Shown one piece after another: positions 21,717 to 32,833 of a stretch of DNA of 64,000 nt. The stretch is from Tricholoma matsutake. Its lineage: Eukaryota > Basidiomycota > Agaricomycetes > Agaricales > Tricholomataceae. Numbering within the stretch: the stretch's first letter is position 1; each line of letters starts with the position of its first letter. The position numbers were made by a program, and so were the translations under genes. The stretch covers positions 3,720,001-3,784,000 of the forward strand of contig AP026539.1 in the NCBI GenBank assembly GCA_026075535.2. Reading direction: 5' to 3'. A model generated the notes under the pieces. It had not been told where the DNA came from and did not search any database. It saw only the letters and a program-made list of their open reading frames with translations.

Positions 21717-22196
21717 TGGTTGCCAGGATAATTTTGGGAGAAAAATATAAGTAAACCTATGATATAGTAAGTAAAGAACCTGAGGAAAGATTTATGGCTG
21801 TACCCCAGGGAGATGAATGATTATCCATTGGGAAAATGTAAAATTTATTCCTAGTATATTCTCAAAATTCCCTAGGTAAAGATTTAAATCAATGTCCTGG
21901 GAACTTAGTGTGAAATACTTGGGAATAATTTTCACTTTTTTCTAAATTTGAGGGAAATTTTGGGAAATTTAGAAAAAGTGAAAATTATTCCCTACTATTT
22001 GCCACTGAGTTCCCAGGACATTGATTTAAATCTTTACCTGGGGAATTTTGAGAATATACTAGGAATAAATCTTACATTTTCCCCATGGATAATCATTCAT
22101 CTCCCTGGGGTACAACCATAAATCTTTCCTCAGGTTCTTTACTTATTATATCATAAGTTTACTTATATTTTTCTTCCAAAATTATCCTGGCAACCA
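21717..22196. mobile_element. 480-bp palindromic MITE-like element
   Basis: Left arm TGGTTGCCAGGATAATTTT and right arm AAAATTATCCTGGCAACCA are exact reverse complements at the tips. Pairing continues inward for more than 200 bp to a centre near 21955, where TCTAAATTTGAGGGAAATTTTGGGAAATTTAGA forms the tip. There is no coding capacity. The right end lies 1 bp from the TCTTTACACTG end of the neighbouring element. No target-site duplication could be identified. Confidence 0.75.
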
Positions 22197-22197
22197 A

Positions 22198-22560
22198 GGT
22201 CTTTACACTGCCCCATATGTTCCATGCAGATCCATGCAGAATTGCATGGACTCTGCACAGATTTACAACCCATCTAATGAACAGTTTTAGTTATGCAACA
22301 GGGGCAGACAGTCCACATGGATCTGCATGGACTAGCGTGGATTCCACACTTTTTGCTTGGATTCCACAGATTTTGGCTGTCTGCATCCAAGATCAGACAG
22401 CAAGGACCAGCAAGGACAGTCCGCATGCATCCAAACAGACCAAAATTTGAGCTTAGCAAAATAATGACCTGAAGGGTATTTGAACTTGTAGCCTCATGAT
22501 TAACTAATAAAGTACAGATGCACATTACCATTACACTATGTAGCCATTGTGTTGCTATTG
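22198..22560 (-). repeat. Element end with pol III-like boxes (third copy)
   Basis: Starts GTCTTTACACTGCCCC, as do the inverted ends at 44092 and 46146. On the minus strand 22555-22470 has an A-box-like TAGTGTAATGGT and a B-box-like AGTTCAAATAC, followed by subterminal repeats of the GCATGGA/CCATGCAGATC kind. This resembles a tRNA-derived SINE head. Confidence 0.5.
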
Positions 22561-22815
22561 ATGCAACTCTACATACCTAGTGTTTGGTGTTGCATGACAA
22601 AGCACATAGCTGTGTCATCAATGTTGCCATCACACTCACCACCACCACCATCGACATCGCCACCTCCCTCCCTCCCCTCCACTCTACCACCTCCAACACT
22701 GCGTGCACACCCACCACCACCATTCCCACACCCACTCCACCATTACCACCACCTTCAAGTGAGCCTACTGGATGGAATGCGGGCCCAAACAACACAGGTG
22801 GCATTATTTGGGCCC
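22561..22815. repeat. Composite repeat fragment ending in a hairpin
   Basis: A CCACCACCACC-rich tract is followed by GGGCCCAAACAACACAGGTGGCATTATTTGGGCCC at 22781-22815, another member of the GGCCCAAAT stem family. It abuts integrase sequence of element F at 22816. Confidence 0.55.
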
Positions 22816-23001
22816 TGTGTCAGTGGTGGGGTCATCGGGTGGGTGTTGATCTTCATCTGCTGGCACTTTGCACAGCCTTTGACATATTTCTTTATGAAGT
22901 TGGCCATTCCTGGCCACCAGTAGTCTCATCGGATCAGTTCGATTGTTTGCCATTGTCCAGGGTGCCCTGTTGTGATGCTGTCATGGTACTTCTCTGAGTA
23001 C
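22816..23001 (-). pseudogene. Gypsy element F integrase zinc-finger fragment
   Basis: The minus strand reads SEKYHDSITTGHPGQWQTIELI, a TGA (CGA expected), then [15 protein letters not shown] and [11 protein letters not shown]. These are the HHCC residues of a retroviral-type integrase N-terminal domain. The catalytic core is absent: the fragment is cut on the left by the composite repeat and on the right by the LTR of element A. The terminal AGTAC (22997-23001) is the left copy of element A's target-site duplication. Confidence 0.75.
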
Positions 23002-23437
23002 TGTAAGGGGACTAGGGGGGACTCGGGGGGGTGCCCTGTGTGTTTCTCCTATTCTTTATGTTTGTCCTATATTTTTCCTCACTTTATTTCCTTCTATTCT
23101 TCATTTTCTATGATTTTTCCTTATTTTATTACTAATTTCCCTTTCCATCACATTTGTGCATGTTGACAGTTTTATATTTAGAGGCAGAGCACCCCTTCCG
23201 ACATCTACCCCTTGGTATGATGTCATTTGGTGGCCTTGATCTGCCTATCTCCACCTTTTCTATTTTTAGATTATTATTTTATTTTTGCAGTCTTCACATA
23301 TGCTGGGCATTGGCAAAGGGGTCCTCAGAGTTTTCTCTTCAGATTTCCCTTTGCTAGGTGCACCTCTAATCCCTGTAATATGTAGTATAATTTTAACTTT
23401 GGATTTCCCTTTGCTAGAGGCTGAGGTTGCCCTTATA
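23002..23437 (+). repeat. 5' LTR of gypsy element A
   Basis: 436 bp from TGTAAGGGGACTAGG to GTTGCCCTTATA, with inverted ends TGTAAGGG/CCCTTA(T)A. The final CA appears mutated to TA. It is related to the solo LTR at 53427-53849, to the split 3' LTR at 33753-33992 and 35427-35480, and more distantly to the LTR of element D at 41624-42183. Confidence 0.85.
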
Positions 23438-23602
23438 GTAGAAAACTCTCTCCTAAGGCCTGAAATCGTGAACGTGCTGCCCAAGATAGGCAGGTACAGA
23501 GTGGATGACACTTCCCAAAGCTCCACAGACTCCCTACACAGTGTTCCCAACAGTCCCGCCTTTAGTGCACTGCCATTTTTGCCAAATGTGCCTCCTAACG
23601 AC

Positions 23603-24708
23603 ATGGACACATCAGAGCACCTTGACGTGCTTGAAAGCGATGTTACCGGAATACATGCACAAATTGATTTGCTTAAATCTATGATTGAAAACTTCATCAG
23701 AACCCTTCAGACTAGCTCCATGACCAATATTCCCCCCATTGCGACTCCAAGCACGCCCAACAATGACACACTGCCTAACACACCCACTGAGGAGTGTGCC
23801 CAGATCAAACCATCTCCCCCTGCCAAATTTAATGGCACACATGTGCAGGGGTGTGCATTCCTTAATTCCTGTGAGTTGTACATCAGTCTCCAGCTGGATC
23901 AATTCATTGATGAGGCTGCAAAAATTTATTGGGCCTTCACATACATGAAATCTGAATGTGCCTATCTCTATGTGGACAGTATTCTGCACCAAACTAAAGA
24001 GGTTCTCTACCTTTCTCCACTTGGGGTGACTTTCAAGCAGAGTTTGTACACCACTTTTGTCCACTCCACCAAACAGTGACATGGCTTGAGTCATTCTCTT
24101 ACCATCAGGCACATTGATCCATGGACGACTATATCGACAAGTTTAAGGATTTGGTGGACATGGCAGGATATGGGAGTGGGCTACCAGTTGTGGTGAAGTT
24201 CTGACGGGGCCTCAATTGAGAAATTCAGGACCAGATTGCACAGATATTGGAAGGGCACCCAGTGGATGATGATATCTATGCTTGGTATGAAGCTGCTTCA
24301 CTATGTGATGAGAACTGACTCACGAATGCAGTGTTTAACGCTGCATTCCATGCTCCAACTACCACTCATGTGCCCTACACATTCAATCAAACCATTCCCC
24401 ACCATAACCCCATTCCTGTCCATCAGACTCCTGCACCCACCATCAATGTCCCGGTACCAACGGATGTTGATGTGGCCCGCAGCCGTGCATGTAGGTTGGA
24501 TCTCTGCTACCGCTGTGGGGAAACTGGGCACAGGGCTGTAGTGTGTCCCCATTGTCAGGATATCCACATGCTCACCCCTGAGGGGAAAGATGAACTCCTC
24601 CAAGACCTGTTGGCGCTTGTAGATGTCAAGGAAGTGAAGGATCAGGTTGCAGAGGAGATCAAGTCAGAAGTTGTAGAGCAGCAGGATTTTTCTATTTGCA
24701 GCAAGTGA
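23603..24708 (+). pseudogene. Gypsy element A gag
   Basis: The ATG at 23603 is followed by SEHLDVLESDVTGIHAQIDLL (helical), FLNSCELYISLQLDQF and AKIYWAFTYMKS, which are capsid features shared with element D. After a frameshift at about 24079 the reading resumes with MDDYIDKFKDLVDMAGY. Four TGA stops occur before the second frame ends with a CX2CX4HX4C zinc knuckle, CYRCGETGHRAVVC (about 24500-24545). Gag would form the particle and bind RNA. This copy cannot be translated through. Confidence 0.8.
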
Positions 24709-25340
24709 ATTGTATGCCCTCACTGCCTGTCCATAACCACTTTGAAGTTTTGTCAGTTGAATCCCCGGAGAATGAATCTATTTCCATGGTTGTTCCCCTC
24801 TCTGACCCTTCAAAGTTGGCTAAAGATGTACCTGCTCTTCCCATCTCTCCCTCTGCTCCACACCCCAAAATTAAATCATGGGAGCGCAAACTACCACACA
24901 AATATATTGTTGCATCCACTTCCTCTACACATTCCTTGAACCTAGCAATTCAACTACAGACTACCGACACTGGACAGATACTCAGTGTCTCTGCACTCCT
25001 GGACTCTGGTGCGACCGGTCTCTTCATTGATGCCCATCTTGCACAACAACATCCCCTGAATACTCGCTCACTCTTGCATCCGATACCTGTTTATAATGTG
25101 GATGGGTCCCCAAACAAAGCTGGTGCCATCTGAGAGGTTGTAGACCTGGTCCTCTGTTACAAAGATCATAGTGAGCGTGCCCTTTTTGCAGTCACTCAAT
25201 TAGGAAAGCAGAAGGTGATTTTGGGCTATCTGTGGCTTCGAGACCATAACCCAGAGGTCAACTGGTGTACTGGGGGGTTACAATGAGCTGGTGTCCATCC
25301 TGCTGTCGCACTTGTTTTATGGAAGCCAGGCAAGAATGTC
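24709..25340 (+). pseudogene. Gypsy element A protease
   Basis: The active site ALLDSGATGLFID is at about 24990-25030, followed by the PIPVYNVDGS segment. The frame ends in TGA at 25131-25133 before EVVDLVLCYKDH, again where CGA is expected. The same PIPVYNVDGSLNEAG stretch is found in element D at about 39900, which confirms that A and D are one family. Confidence 0.85.
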
Positions 25341-25405
25341 GTGGACAAAGGGCCTCAATATGACGTACTCAGAAGTGTTGTGCCAGACCCCTGCCTATAC
25401 CTGAA

Positions 25406-26106
25406 GTGGAGTTAGAAGGGGTTCCTGATCTGATGCCAGACTTGGATGATGATGATGAGGAGCCAGAGGAAGTGGAGGAAGGTGATCAGATCTTCTACAC
25501 TGTGATTCATCCATTGCACAAGGTGTGTGCTACATCGAACATATCCCAATGCCTCGCCAAGGCCTTCCACAAAAACAATGCTGCCAAATCCTCTACTGAC
25601 TCCTTGCTTCCTCATCTCCATGAGTTCAGGGACGTGTTCTCCAAAGAATTGTTCAACTCTCTCCCTGCATGCAAGCCATGGGATCATGCAATCGAACTCA
25701 CCCCTGGTGCAACCCCTTCATCCTGCAAGGTCTCTCCTGAAGAACAGCGACAGCTTGACCAGTTCATCGACAAGCACCTGGCCTCTGAATGTATTTGACC
25801 ATTGAAATCACCCATGGCCTCTCCCTTTTTCTTTGTCAAGAAGAAGGATGGCTCACTTTGACCGGTTAAGGCTCAACGACATCATGGTCAAAAATCACTA
25901 CCCATTACCTCTCATCTCTGAACTTGTGAACCAGCTCTGTGGAGGCTGATACTTCACCAAGCTCGACGTCCATTGGGGTTACAATGATGTGAGGATAAAG
26001 GAGGGAGATGAGTGGAAGGCAGCCTTTTGTACCAACCATGGTCTTTGTGAACTGCTTGTCATGTTCTTTGGCCTTACTAATAGTCCTGTGACCTTTCAGA
26101 CCATGA
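25406..26106 (+). pseudogene. Gypsy element A reverse transcriptase, first part
   Basis: Contains an acidic linker, then [37 protein letters not shown], a TGA, PLKSPMASPFFFVKKKDGSL and, after frame changes, the palm sequence up to [15 protein letters not shown]. It is interrupted at 26107 by element B. The remainder starts at 32079. The target duplication CATGA sits in the codons for this T-M-M motif. Confidence 0.85.
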
Positions 26107-26333
26107 TGTAAGCTCACCTCAATAGAGCTGAGCTTCACTAGATCAGATGAAACAGAATAGGACCAGTATATATTAATAAAGCAAGAGGCAAGCAGAGAGT
26201 ACAGCAGTAAGCAAAGGTGAATGTAAGTGGAAAAAGGGAAGGAAGAAAAGATGATGTCAAGTTTTTAGTATATCTGGGGGAATTTGACAGTGGTGCAAAT
26301 AACTGTAACTGATTAGTAATCTCCAGGATTACA
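26107..26333 (-). repeat. 3' LTR of element B
   Basis: Plus-strand ends TGTAAGCTC...GGATTACA, 227 bp. By eye it differs from the 5' LTR at 31847-32073 at nine positions, eight of them transitions, so roughly 96% identity. Confidence 0.9.
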
Positions 26334-26504
26334 CCCTCCCCCCTCTGAACAATTCCATAATGTCAGCCATTCAACCAGAGAAAGAAGGATAAGTGAGTCT
26401 CATAAAAAAAACTGCTCATCAGGTGCATCAAAAACCCCTGGTGGAAAAGCTACTGGTGGCAGGGACATGATGAATATGAACTGTACATGACACCATCACT
26501 GTGT

Positions 26505-26655
26505 TCCTGCCAGCCAGTCATCCAACACTGTGTTGTCTGCGAGTTCTGAGCCGGGGAGCCATTGGTCTTCTTCTGGGCCATAGCCTACCCATCTCACAAG
26601 ATATTGCATGCCATGCCTATGTTTGCACGTGTTGATAATTTTCTCCATGAAGTAT
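26505..26655 (-). pseudogene. Element B chromodomain
   Basis: The minus strand reads EYFMEKIINTCKHRH, then QYLVRWVGYGPEEDQWLPGSEL, the pattern of a retrotransposon chromodomain with its aromatic cage residues. It would steer integration towards particular chromatin. It is one frame away from the preceding integrase C-terminal stretch, so a frameshift separates them. Confidence 0.8.
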
Positions 26656-26813
26656 TCTTGCATGCCATCTTCTGTGATGATTGATCCAGGTCGTGCAGGT
26701 TCTCATGAGGGGAAGGATGCTTCCAGGTTGACATCGGCAATGAGGTAGGGACCATCGAACCTGGGCATGAATTTAGCAACAGATTTCTCACCTTTAGCAG
26801 CATATTGATGTCT

Positions 26814-27890
26814 TCAGTTTTCTGTCAAGAGCATCATGTGATCCCCAATGTCCAGTTCAAAGTCAGGATTGCATGCGAGATTGGCATGAGCAGCCTGTGA
26901 TACCTTTGCTTTAAGCAGATTGTCTTGCGCTCTGAAAACATCTTGTTGCAGTCTGTCTATCAGCTCTCGTGCACACACTTCTTCAGGAGCTGTCAGTATG
27001 ATTGGTGTGAAGAGGAGTGGAATAAGATGTGGGCTTTGCCCGAGTCGCAGTTGGAAGGGTGAGAATCCAGTTGATTTGTTTCCTGTGTTCATGAGGTTGA
27101 ACCTGATGTGCAGTAGTGCATGAGCCCAACCCTTCTGGTTCTGTGCTACATGATACCATAGTGTCTGATTAACTGTTTTGTTGGTTTGTTCACTTGCACC
27201 ATCCATCTGAGGGTGGTAGGCTGAAGACATTTTCAGTTTAATGCCAGCCAGTTTGTGCAATGCAGTCCAGAACTTGGACATGAACAATTTGTCATGGTCG
27301 GATACAATTTCCAGTGGTAGTCCATTTTCACAGTACCAGCAGTCGAAAAAGATTTCCACAAGGTCTGTCGCAGTGATATCTGTTCTGGTGGCCACAATTT
27401 GGATATCGGCATTCAGTCAGTTGGTCATTGTAAGGATGCAGTTGTAGCTGTTGTCCTCTGGCAATGGCCCTAAGATGTCCATTGCAACAGAGTCTCCATG
27501 TTGATCGGGGATTGGAAGTGGGTCCAGGGGTCCAGCCAGTTTGGTGGTTTCTGACTTGTTACGCTGGCAGTCACTGCAGCTGGGGATGTATGTGGACTCT
27601 AAATCTCTTCGCATGTTCAGCCAGTAGTAAGAGTCATGTAGTGTGCCATAGGATTTCTCAAATCCAAAGTGACCCGGTGAGTCATGTGCTAGTTGGAACA
27701 ATGATTCATGGATGCTGCTAGTAGAGGGGATCATGTGATGTTCCCCAATGAACAAGAGGTCTCCTTGCTTCTGTACAGATGGCATTCCAGGCGTGGCGTC
27801 TTGTAGTTTCTTACACCAAGTGTCCATCTTGTAACCTTCAGTGATTGCAGTCCAAAGTTCTGGATCCTGGGATATTGACAGTACAGCAGT
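26814..27890 (-). pseudogene. Element B integrase
   Basis: The upstream frame (27827-27417) holds the HHCC zinc-binding domain (HDSPGHFGFEKSY ... CSDCQRNK) and the first catalytic Asp in VAMDILGPLP. The downstream frame (27395-26814) has the second Asp in IVSDHDKLFMSKFW and the Glu in YHPQMDGASEQTNKTV. Thus all DDE residues are present, but the two frames are separated by a shift near 27400. The enzyme would insert the cDNA copy into the chromosome. Confidence 0.85.
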
Positions 27891-29674
27891 TATGGCTTGT
27901 GTTGAGGCAATGTCAGTTTCAGCGAGAGCATGTGTGGTGAACAGTAGGCAATCAGGTGTTGCAGGCAGAACAGCATTGATGGTTGATTGGTTATCATCAT
28001 TGTCAGGGCAGAATTCATAGGGTGATCTAGCTTGTTGTATGGCACATCACTACAGGGGGATAGCATAACCAGTAGATGAGAAAGTGCGTCTGCTACTGTG
28101 TTATTTTCACCCTTGATGTAAATGATCTTAGCGTCAAACTGGGACATGAATTCCATCCACTGAGCTTGGCGATGTGACAAGTCTGGTTGGTTCTCGAAGT
28201 TCTCCAGCATTTTGTGATCTGTGAAGATTGTGAATGAGGTACTAGGTCAGCCCGCCACTTTTTCAGTGTCCTGATGATTGCCAGCATTTCTTTTTCATGT
28301 ACTGGATAGATTAGTTTGGCACCCTTGAATGTCATTGAGTCGAATGTGACTGGACAAGCTGATTCCCATGTTTTGCCAAATGAGAGGATGGCCCCCGAGT
28401 GGAAGTCGCTTGCATCTGTGGTCACGAAAATTTTTCTGGTAGGATCAGAGTGATCTATAGTTGTCAGGCAGTCGCAGCTCACTACAATTGCTTTTATTGC
28501 CTCAAAAGCAAATTGGTGCCCTGAAGTCCATGGCGGGAATCTTCGGTTGGATTTGGCGGTTGTCAGTGGTGTCAGCATGGCAGTGTGTGTCGCAAGGTTT
28601 GGGAGGAAGGCAGAAAGATAATGGACAAGCCCTAAGAATTGGCAAACATCCATTGCAGAACATGGCCATGGCCATGCCAGAATATGGTCGACTTTTTTTG
28701 AGTCGGCTTCAATCCCATTTACAGAGATGTGATGCCCGAGGAAATCTATTGATGAGCAGTACAGTCATGTCTTTTTCGGGTTACAGTATAGAGGTGTGGC
28801 ACAGAGAGCAGTAAGGATTATGCGTACATTGCGATGGTGTTCTTCAATTGTATCTGAGCAAATGACAGTGTCATCCAGGTATACATGGCAAATCTTGCCA
28901 ATGTGTTCATGGAGGGCCACTGCCACCCTTTGTTGGTGAATAGCAGGTGCGTTTCAAAGTCCCATGGGCATGACAAGCCATTTGTATAGGGTGAAAGGTG
29001 TCGATATTGCTGTCAGTGGTACATCATCTGGATGCATTCTAGTTTGGAAAAAACTGTCAGTCATATCAATTGTCACCCAGATTCTCCCTTTGGCACAATC
29101 ATTGAGGATGTCGTCCACCCATGGTAGGGTGTGAATCAATGATGTTATTCGCATTTAGTTGTTGGTAGTTCTTGACCCAGCGTGGTAGCACAGTTTTGTC
29201 AGCTTTGGGGATAATGAATGCAGGTGATGCCCAGGATGAAGCCGATGGTCTTATTTGCCTGGCATCCAAATGTTTCTGCAGTAACATGGCCCATGCCTTG
29301 CAGAATTTCTGTGGACATTGGTATGTTCGTGTTTTGATTGTTTGTTCTGCATTCTTGAGTTTGATATGCGCTTGAACATCTGTAGGCAGCTGGTCTGTGT
29401 GTGGTATGGGCTCGAAGATTTCTTTGAACTCTGCTTTAAGCATATCCTCATGGTGCATCAGCTCTGCAACATGACCCAGTGTTTCAACATGTTTGTTGAT
29501 TGCACTGACAACATCGAAAGGTTTGACGTAGTCGAATGACATCAGGCATCTGCAAGTGTTCAGTATGTATTTGAGTTCCACAAGTACCAGTTTATGGTCT
29601 GCACAAACTTGCTTCAGTTGCTCTTTCAGTTTTGGTCTCTTACGTGTCGCAAGTGGCAGGGGTACAGGGTTCAA
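27891..29674 (-). pseudogene. Element B reverse transcriptase and RNase H
   Basis: RT begins with QCPQKFCKAWAMLLQKH, continues with SSWASPAFIIPKADK and, after a frame change near 29110, IWVTIDMTDSFFQTRMH. The catalytic box HVYLDDTVI (about 28870-28900) is intact, unlike in D and E. RNase H follows with TTDASDFHSGAILSFGKTWE (about 28380-28440) and ADALSHLL. Multiple frame shifts and a TGA near 28765 make the copy inactive. Confidence 0.85.
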
Positions 29675-29678
29675 CAGA

Positions 29679-30347
29679 TCATGATTTTTTTTGTTTATCT
29701 ATACATATACGTGCAGCATGATCAGTTACAATGGAGTTATGTGTTAAAAAAGGCAGTCCAAGTATGATTGAAGTACAGAGGTGCAGGGCTACGAGGGCAT
29801 GTACAGTTCGAGATGTCCATTGGTCATCTAGTGAAGGAACAGAAAGTTGAACCCATTCAGTAAGGGTTGTGCATGACAATGCATTGGATGATTTAACTGT
29901 GACATCAACAGTTTCAGGTTGTGGTAGCAGGCGGCAGCATAAGCCATGTTTTATGACTAGGTCTGTGTGAATGAGCATGACGTGAGCACCATTGTCGAGC
30001 AGCATAGGGACAGTGACAGGCAGTGAAATGTTAGGGCCAGTAACAGTACCTTTCCACCACAGATGTGGCATGTGGAAAGGGGCATTCACCTCATCGTTCT
30101 CATCATCCTTGGTGTCAGAACCTCCCCCAAGTGCAGAGCACACTGAAGGGAAGGTAGCCACAGTTTCATCCGCCCACAATCCAACAGCAGTGATGGGTCG
30201 ACTCTGGGATTTGTTTCTGGGTGCAGTGCTACCAGAGCTCATGCCAGCGATAGCAGTGGTGGGGATGTTGACAGCAGCATTCGATGTACTTGGCACGGAT
30301 GGTGGAGGAGGATGAAGGGGGTGGTTAATGAGGCTGGTGTATGTGGC
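29679..30347 (-). pseudogene. Element B protease region
   Basis: A long Pro/Ser-rich linker is followed by HLWWKGTVTGPNISLPVTVPML and the active-site-like LLDNGAHVMLIHTDLV, then IILGLPFLTHNSIV. The catalytic triad is DNG rather than D(S/T)G. The related element E has DHG at the equivalent place, so the variation may be normal for this lineage. The N-terminal side is cut by the 304-bp element at 30348-30651. Confidence 0.75.
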
Positions 30348-30651
30348 CAGGGATCTGCATGGGTAACCCACAGGTATTTCGCGCTGTACCTGTACCCGTA
30401 CCCGTGGCAGGTTTTACCCATAAACCCACAGGTCTTAGCTACAAAATGCACCAAAAATGAAGCAAAACGGTCAAGAATTGAGTGAGTTGTGATAAAAACA
30501 ATCTTGTCTAGATTGTTTTTATCACAACTCACTCAATTCTTGACTTTTTTGCTTGATTTTTGGTGCATTTTGTAGCTCACGGGTAGGACTATTGCGACCC
30601 ATACCCGTACCTTTAACCTGTATGGGTACACAAAACCTGTGCAAATCCCTA
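30348..30651. mobile_element. 304-bp hAT-like palindromic MITE inside element B
   Basis: Ends are CAGGGATCTGCA and the reverse complement of TAGGGATTTGCA. The arms pair through almost the whole length, around GTTGTGATAAAAACAATC|TTGTCTAGATTGTTTTTATCACAAC. Flanking 8-mers TATGTGGC (30340-30347) and TACATGGC (30652-30659) look like a target duplication with two changes. The 8-bp length and the CAGGG end fit hAT elements. It splits the zinc-knuckle/protease linker of B. Confidence 0.75.
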
Positions 30652-30659
30652 TACATGGC

Positions 30660-31846
30660 AGCATCTGGGAAACCATTCGGGCAGTTCTTGAGATGTGATA
30701 TACATTGAGATGATGGCATTTGCAGCACCTGTTGTTATTGTCAAGTTGCTCATGTTCAGCATTGGTGAGGGCTGCTAAACATCAGATGGTTCCTGCAATC
30801 ACCGCAGTAGTAGCAGCAGCAGCATTTGCAGTGTAAGCAGCAGTGTTGGCTGGTCCATTGGTGCCACGATGATGCTTGTTGCTGTCTTCACATTGGTTGA
30901 AAACCTCTTTGGTGACCTCACGAGCACGTTTCAAGTCTGCACGATGACTCTCATCATGTCGTTTGACTTTGAGAGCCCATGGCCTCAAGACCAGTATCTT
31001 AAAACCAGTATCTTGTCTATCTTGTTTGCATTGCAATGGCACATTAGTTTGGGGTCAAGGCCAGCTTCTAGTTTTTTGTGGAGGGAAGTATCGGAGAAGT
31101 GAGAAGGAGTGTTTGCAAGAAGGGAGTTGAGGGACTGCATGTGGGAGAACCAGTCCCAGAAGGATTGGTTTTGTTTCAGGGTTGCTGCAAGAATTTGGCA
31201 GCAGATGGTTGGTTCCCAGTTGGGGTCTAGGTAATTTGCACATAGTTTGGCCATGAAGCCAGGGAAGGAAAGAGTCAAGAGCCTGTTGCAGTCACCACTG
31301 ATCCAGTCACAGAAATCTAGGCAGCCCAGTTTGAACATGTGCATGACAGCTGGATCAATCTCGCCAGCGAGGAGCACAGGCAATTTGGACTGGTGGACAT
31401 GTTCCACAATGGCGAGCTGATTGGAGATGAAAGACATTGTAAGTGAGGCACAATTTGTGTTGGAGATGGGGTATTCGAAGTCTGAGGAGGAGTCTGATTC
31501 AGTGTGAAGATGGCAAGGTGGTGCGGTTGGGGTAACTATATGTGTGTTTATCAGTGGTACAGTAGGTCATTGGGGGTCATTATCCTCATTTTCAGGGATT
31601 GGAGTTAATGCAGATACAGGAGAGTGTGATGGTGTGGAAGCAGTGCCTGATGGGCCAGCTGCTGGGCGATGTGATGCTGGTGTACTGGGAGCAGAAACAG
31701 CAGACTGCAGGCACGTCGATATGTGCATTGCTGGGGCGGAGATTCTTTCCTGTGACAATTTGGAAATCAAGGAATGGGGGGGAACTAGCAGTAATGAACT
31801 GTAATGACAGGACAGTTTCAGTACTGATCTGTATTCAAAAAAAAAG
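30660..31846 (-). pseudogene. Element B gag
   Basis: The minus strand gives a Ser/Pro-rich N-terminus, then MSFISNQLAIVEHVHQSKLP, ILAATLKQNQSFWDWFSHMQS and KKLEAGLDPKLMCHCN (31437-30985), continuing in another frame through an Ala/Thr-rich tail (31042-30782). Near 30745-30680 a CX2CX6HX4C zinc knuckle starts with CCKCHHLNVYH, but one missing base shifts the frame before the final Cys-Pro. This long-spaced knuckle type also occurs in element E. Confidence 0.75.
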
Positions 31847-32073
31847 TGTAAGCTCACCTCAATAGAGCTGAGCTTCACTAGATCAGACGAGACAGAATAG
31901 GACCAGTATATATTAATAAAGCAAGAGGCAAGCAGAGGGTACAGCAGTAAGTGAAGGTGAATGTAAGTGGAAAAAGGGAAGGAAGAAAAGATGATGTCGA
32001 GTTTTTAGTATATCTAGGGGAATTTGACAGCGGTGCAAATAACTGTAACTGATTAGTAAGCTCCAGGATTACA
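31847..32073 (-). repeat. 5' LTR of element B
   Basis: 227 bp with TG...CA ends. It is followed outward by the right copy of the target duplication (CATGA, 32074-32078) and inward, on the minus strand, by a T run and GAATACAGATC. No clear primer-binding site was identified. Confidence 0.9.
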
Positions 32074-32078
32074 CATGA

Positions 32079-32833
32079 TGAACAACATCTTCCACAACCT
32101 CATCCTCAAAGGAATTGTTTGTATCTATCTTGATGACATCCTCATCTTCGCTTGCATGGTTGAAGAGCACTGTCGCATCATGCACCTCATCCTAGAATGA
32201 CTTTGATGGTACAAACTCTACCTTCATCAGGACAAGTGTGAGTTTGAGAAGACCAAGATCGAGTACCTCAGCCTGATTATCTTGGAGGGTCAGGTGGAGA
32301 TGGATCCTATCAAGGTGAATGGGGTCACGGCTTGGCCAACACCCACAAACAAGAAAGAGGTGCAGTCTTTCCTGGGCTTCATCAATTTCTATCGGTGTTT
32401 TATCAAGGATTTCTCACATCATGCATGACCACTGTTCAACTTGACAGGAAAGGAGGCATGGAGGTGGGGTAATGCACAACAGAAGGCATTCAAAAAGCTT
32501 AAGAGGATGGTCACTTCTGCTCCCATTCTTACCTTTGCTGATGATTCACACCCTTTTTGTGTAGAAGCTGACAGTTCTGACTTTGCGATGGGCGCTGTGT
32601 TGTCTCAGCAGTCTCTGGAGGACCAGAAGTGGCATCCTGTTGCGTTCTACTCCAAAACCCTTAGTGCTGTAGAGCAATACTACAAGATCCATGACAAGGA
32701 GATGTTGGCGATAATGCATGTGCTTGAGGAGTGGCGACACTTCCTTGAGGGTGCCCAACACAAGGTGGAAATTTGGACAGATCAAAAGAATCTCGATTAC
32801 TTTATGACAGCCAAGAAATTGAACTGTCATCAA
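32079..32833 (+). pseudogene. Gypsy element A reverse transcriptase second part and RNase H
   Basis: Continues directly from the first part with NNIFHNLILKGIVCIYLDDILIF, where the YLDD catalytic box is intact, then KKEVQSFLGFINFYRCFIKDF. After a TGA the RNase H domain reads [38 protein letters not shown] and [17 protein letters not shown]. It stops at the 172-bp palindrome. Confidence 0.85.

Larger units (their letters stand above)
26107..32073 (-). mobile_element. Element B: full-length chromovirus inserted in element A
   Basis: About 5.97 kb, bounded by 227-bp LTRs and a perfect 5-bp target duplication CATGA (26102-26106 and 32074-32078). Removing B rejoins the RT of A in frame. Gene order from the right is gag, protease, RT, RNase H, integrase and chromodomain. 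A purine-rich tract (minus strand AGAGGGGGGAGGG, about 26334-26347) precedes the 3' LTR, as expected for a polypurine tract. Frameshifts and stops make it defective. The presence of a chromodomain places it among Ty3/gypsy chromoviruses. Confidence 0.9.
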
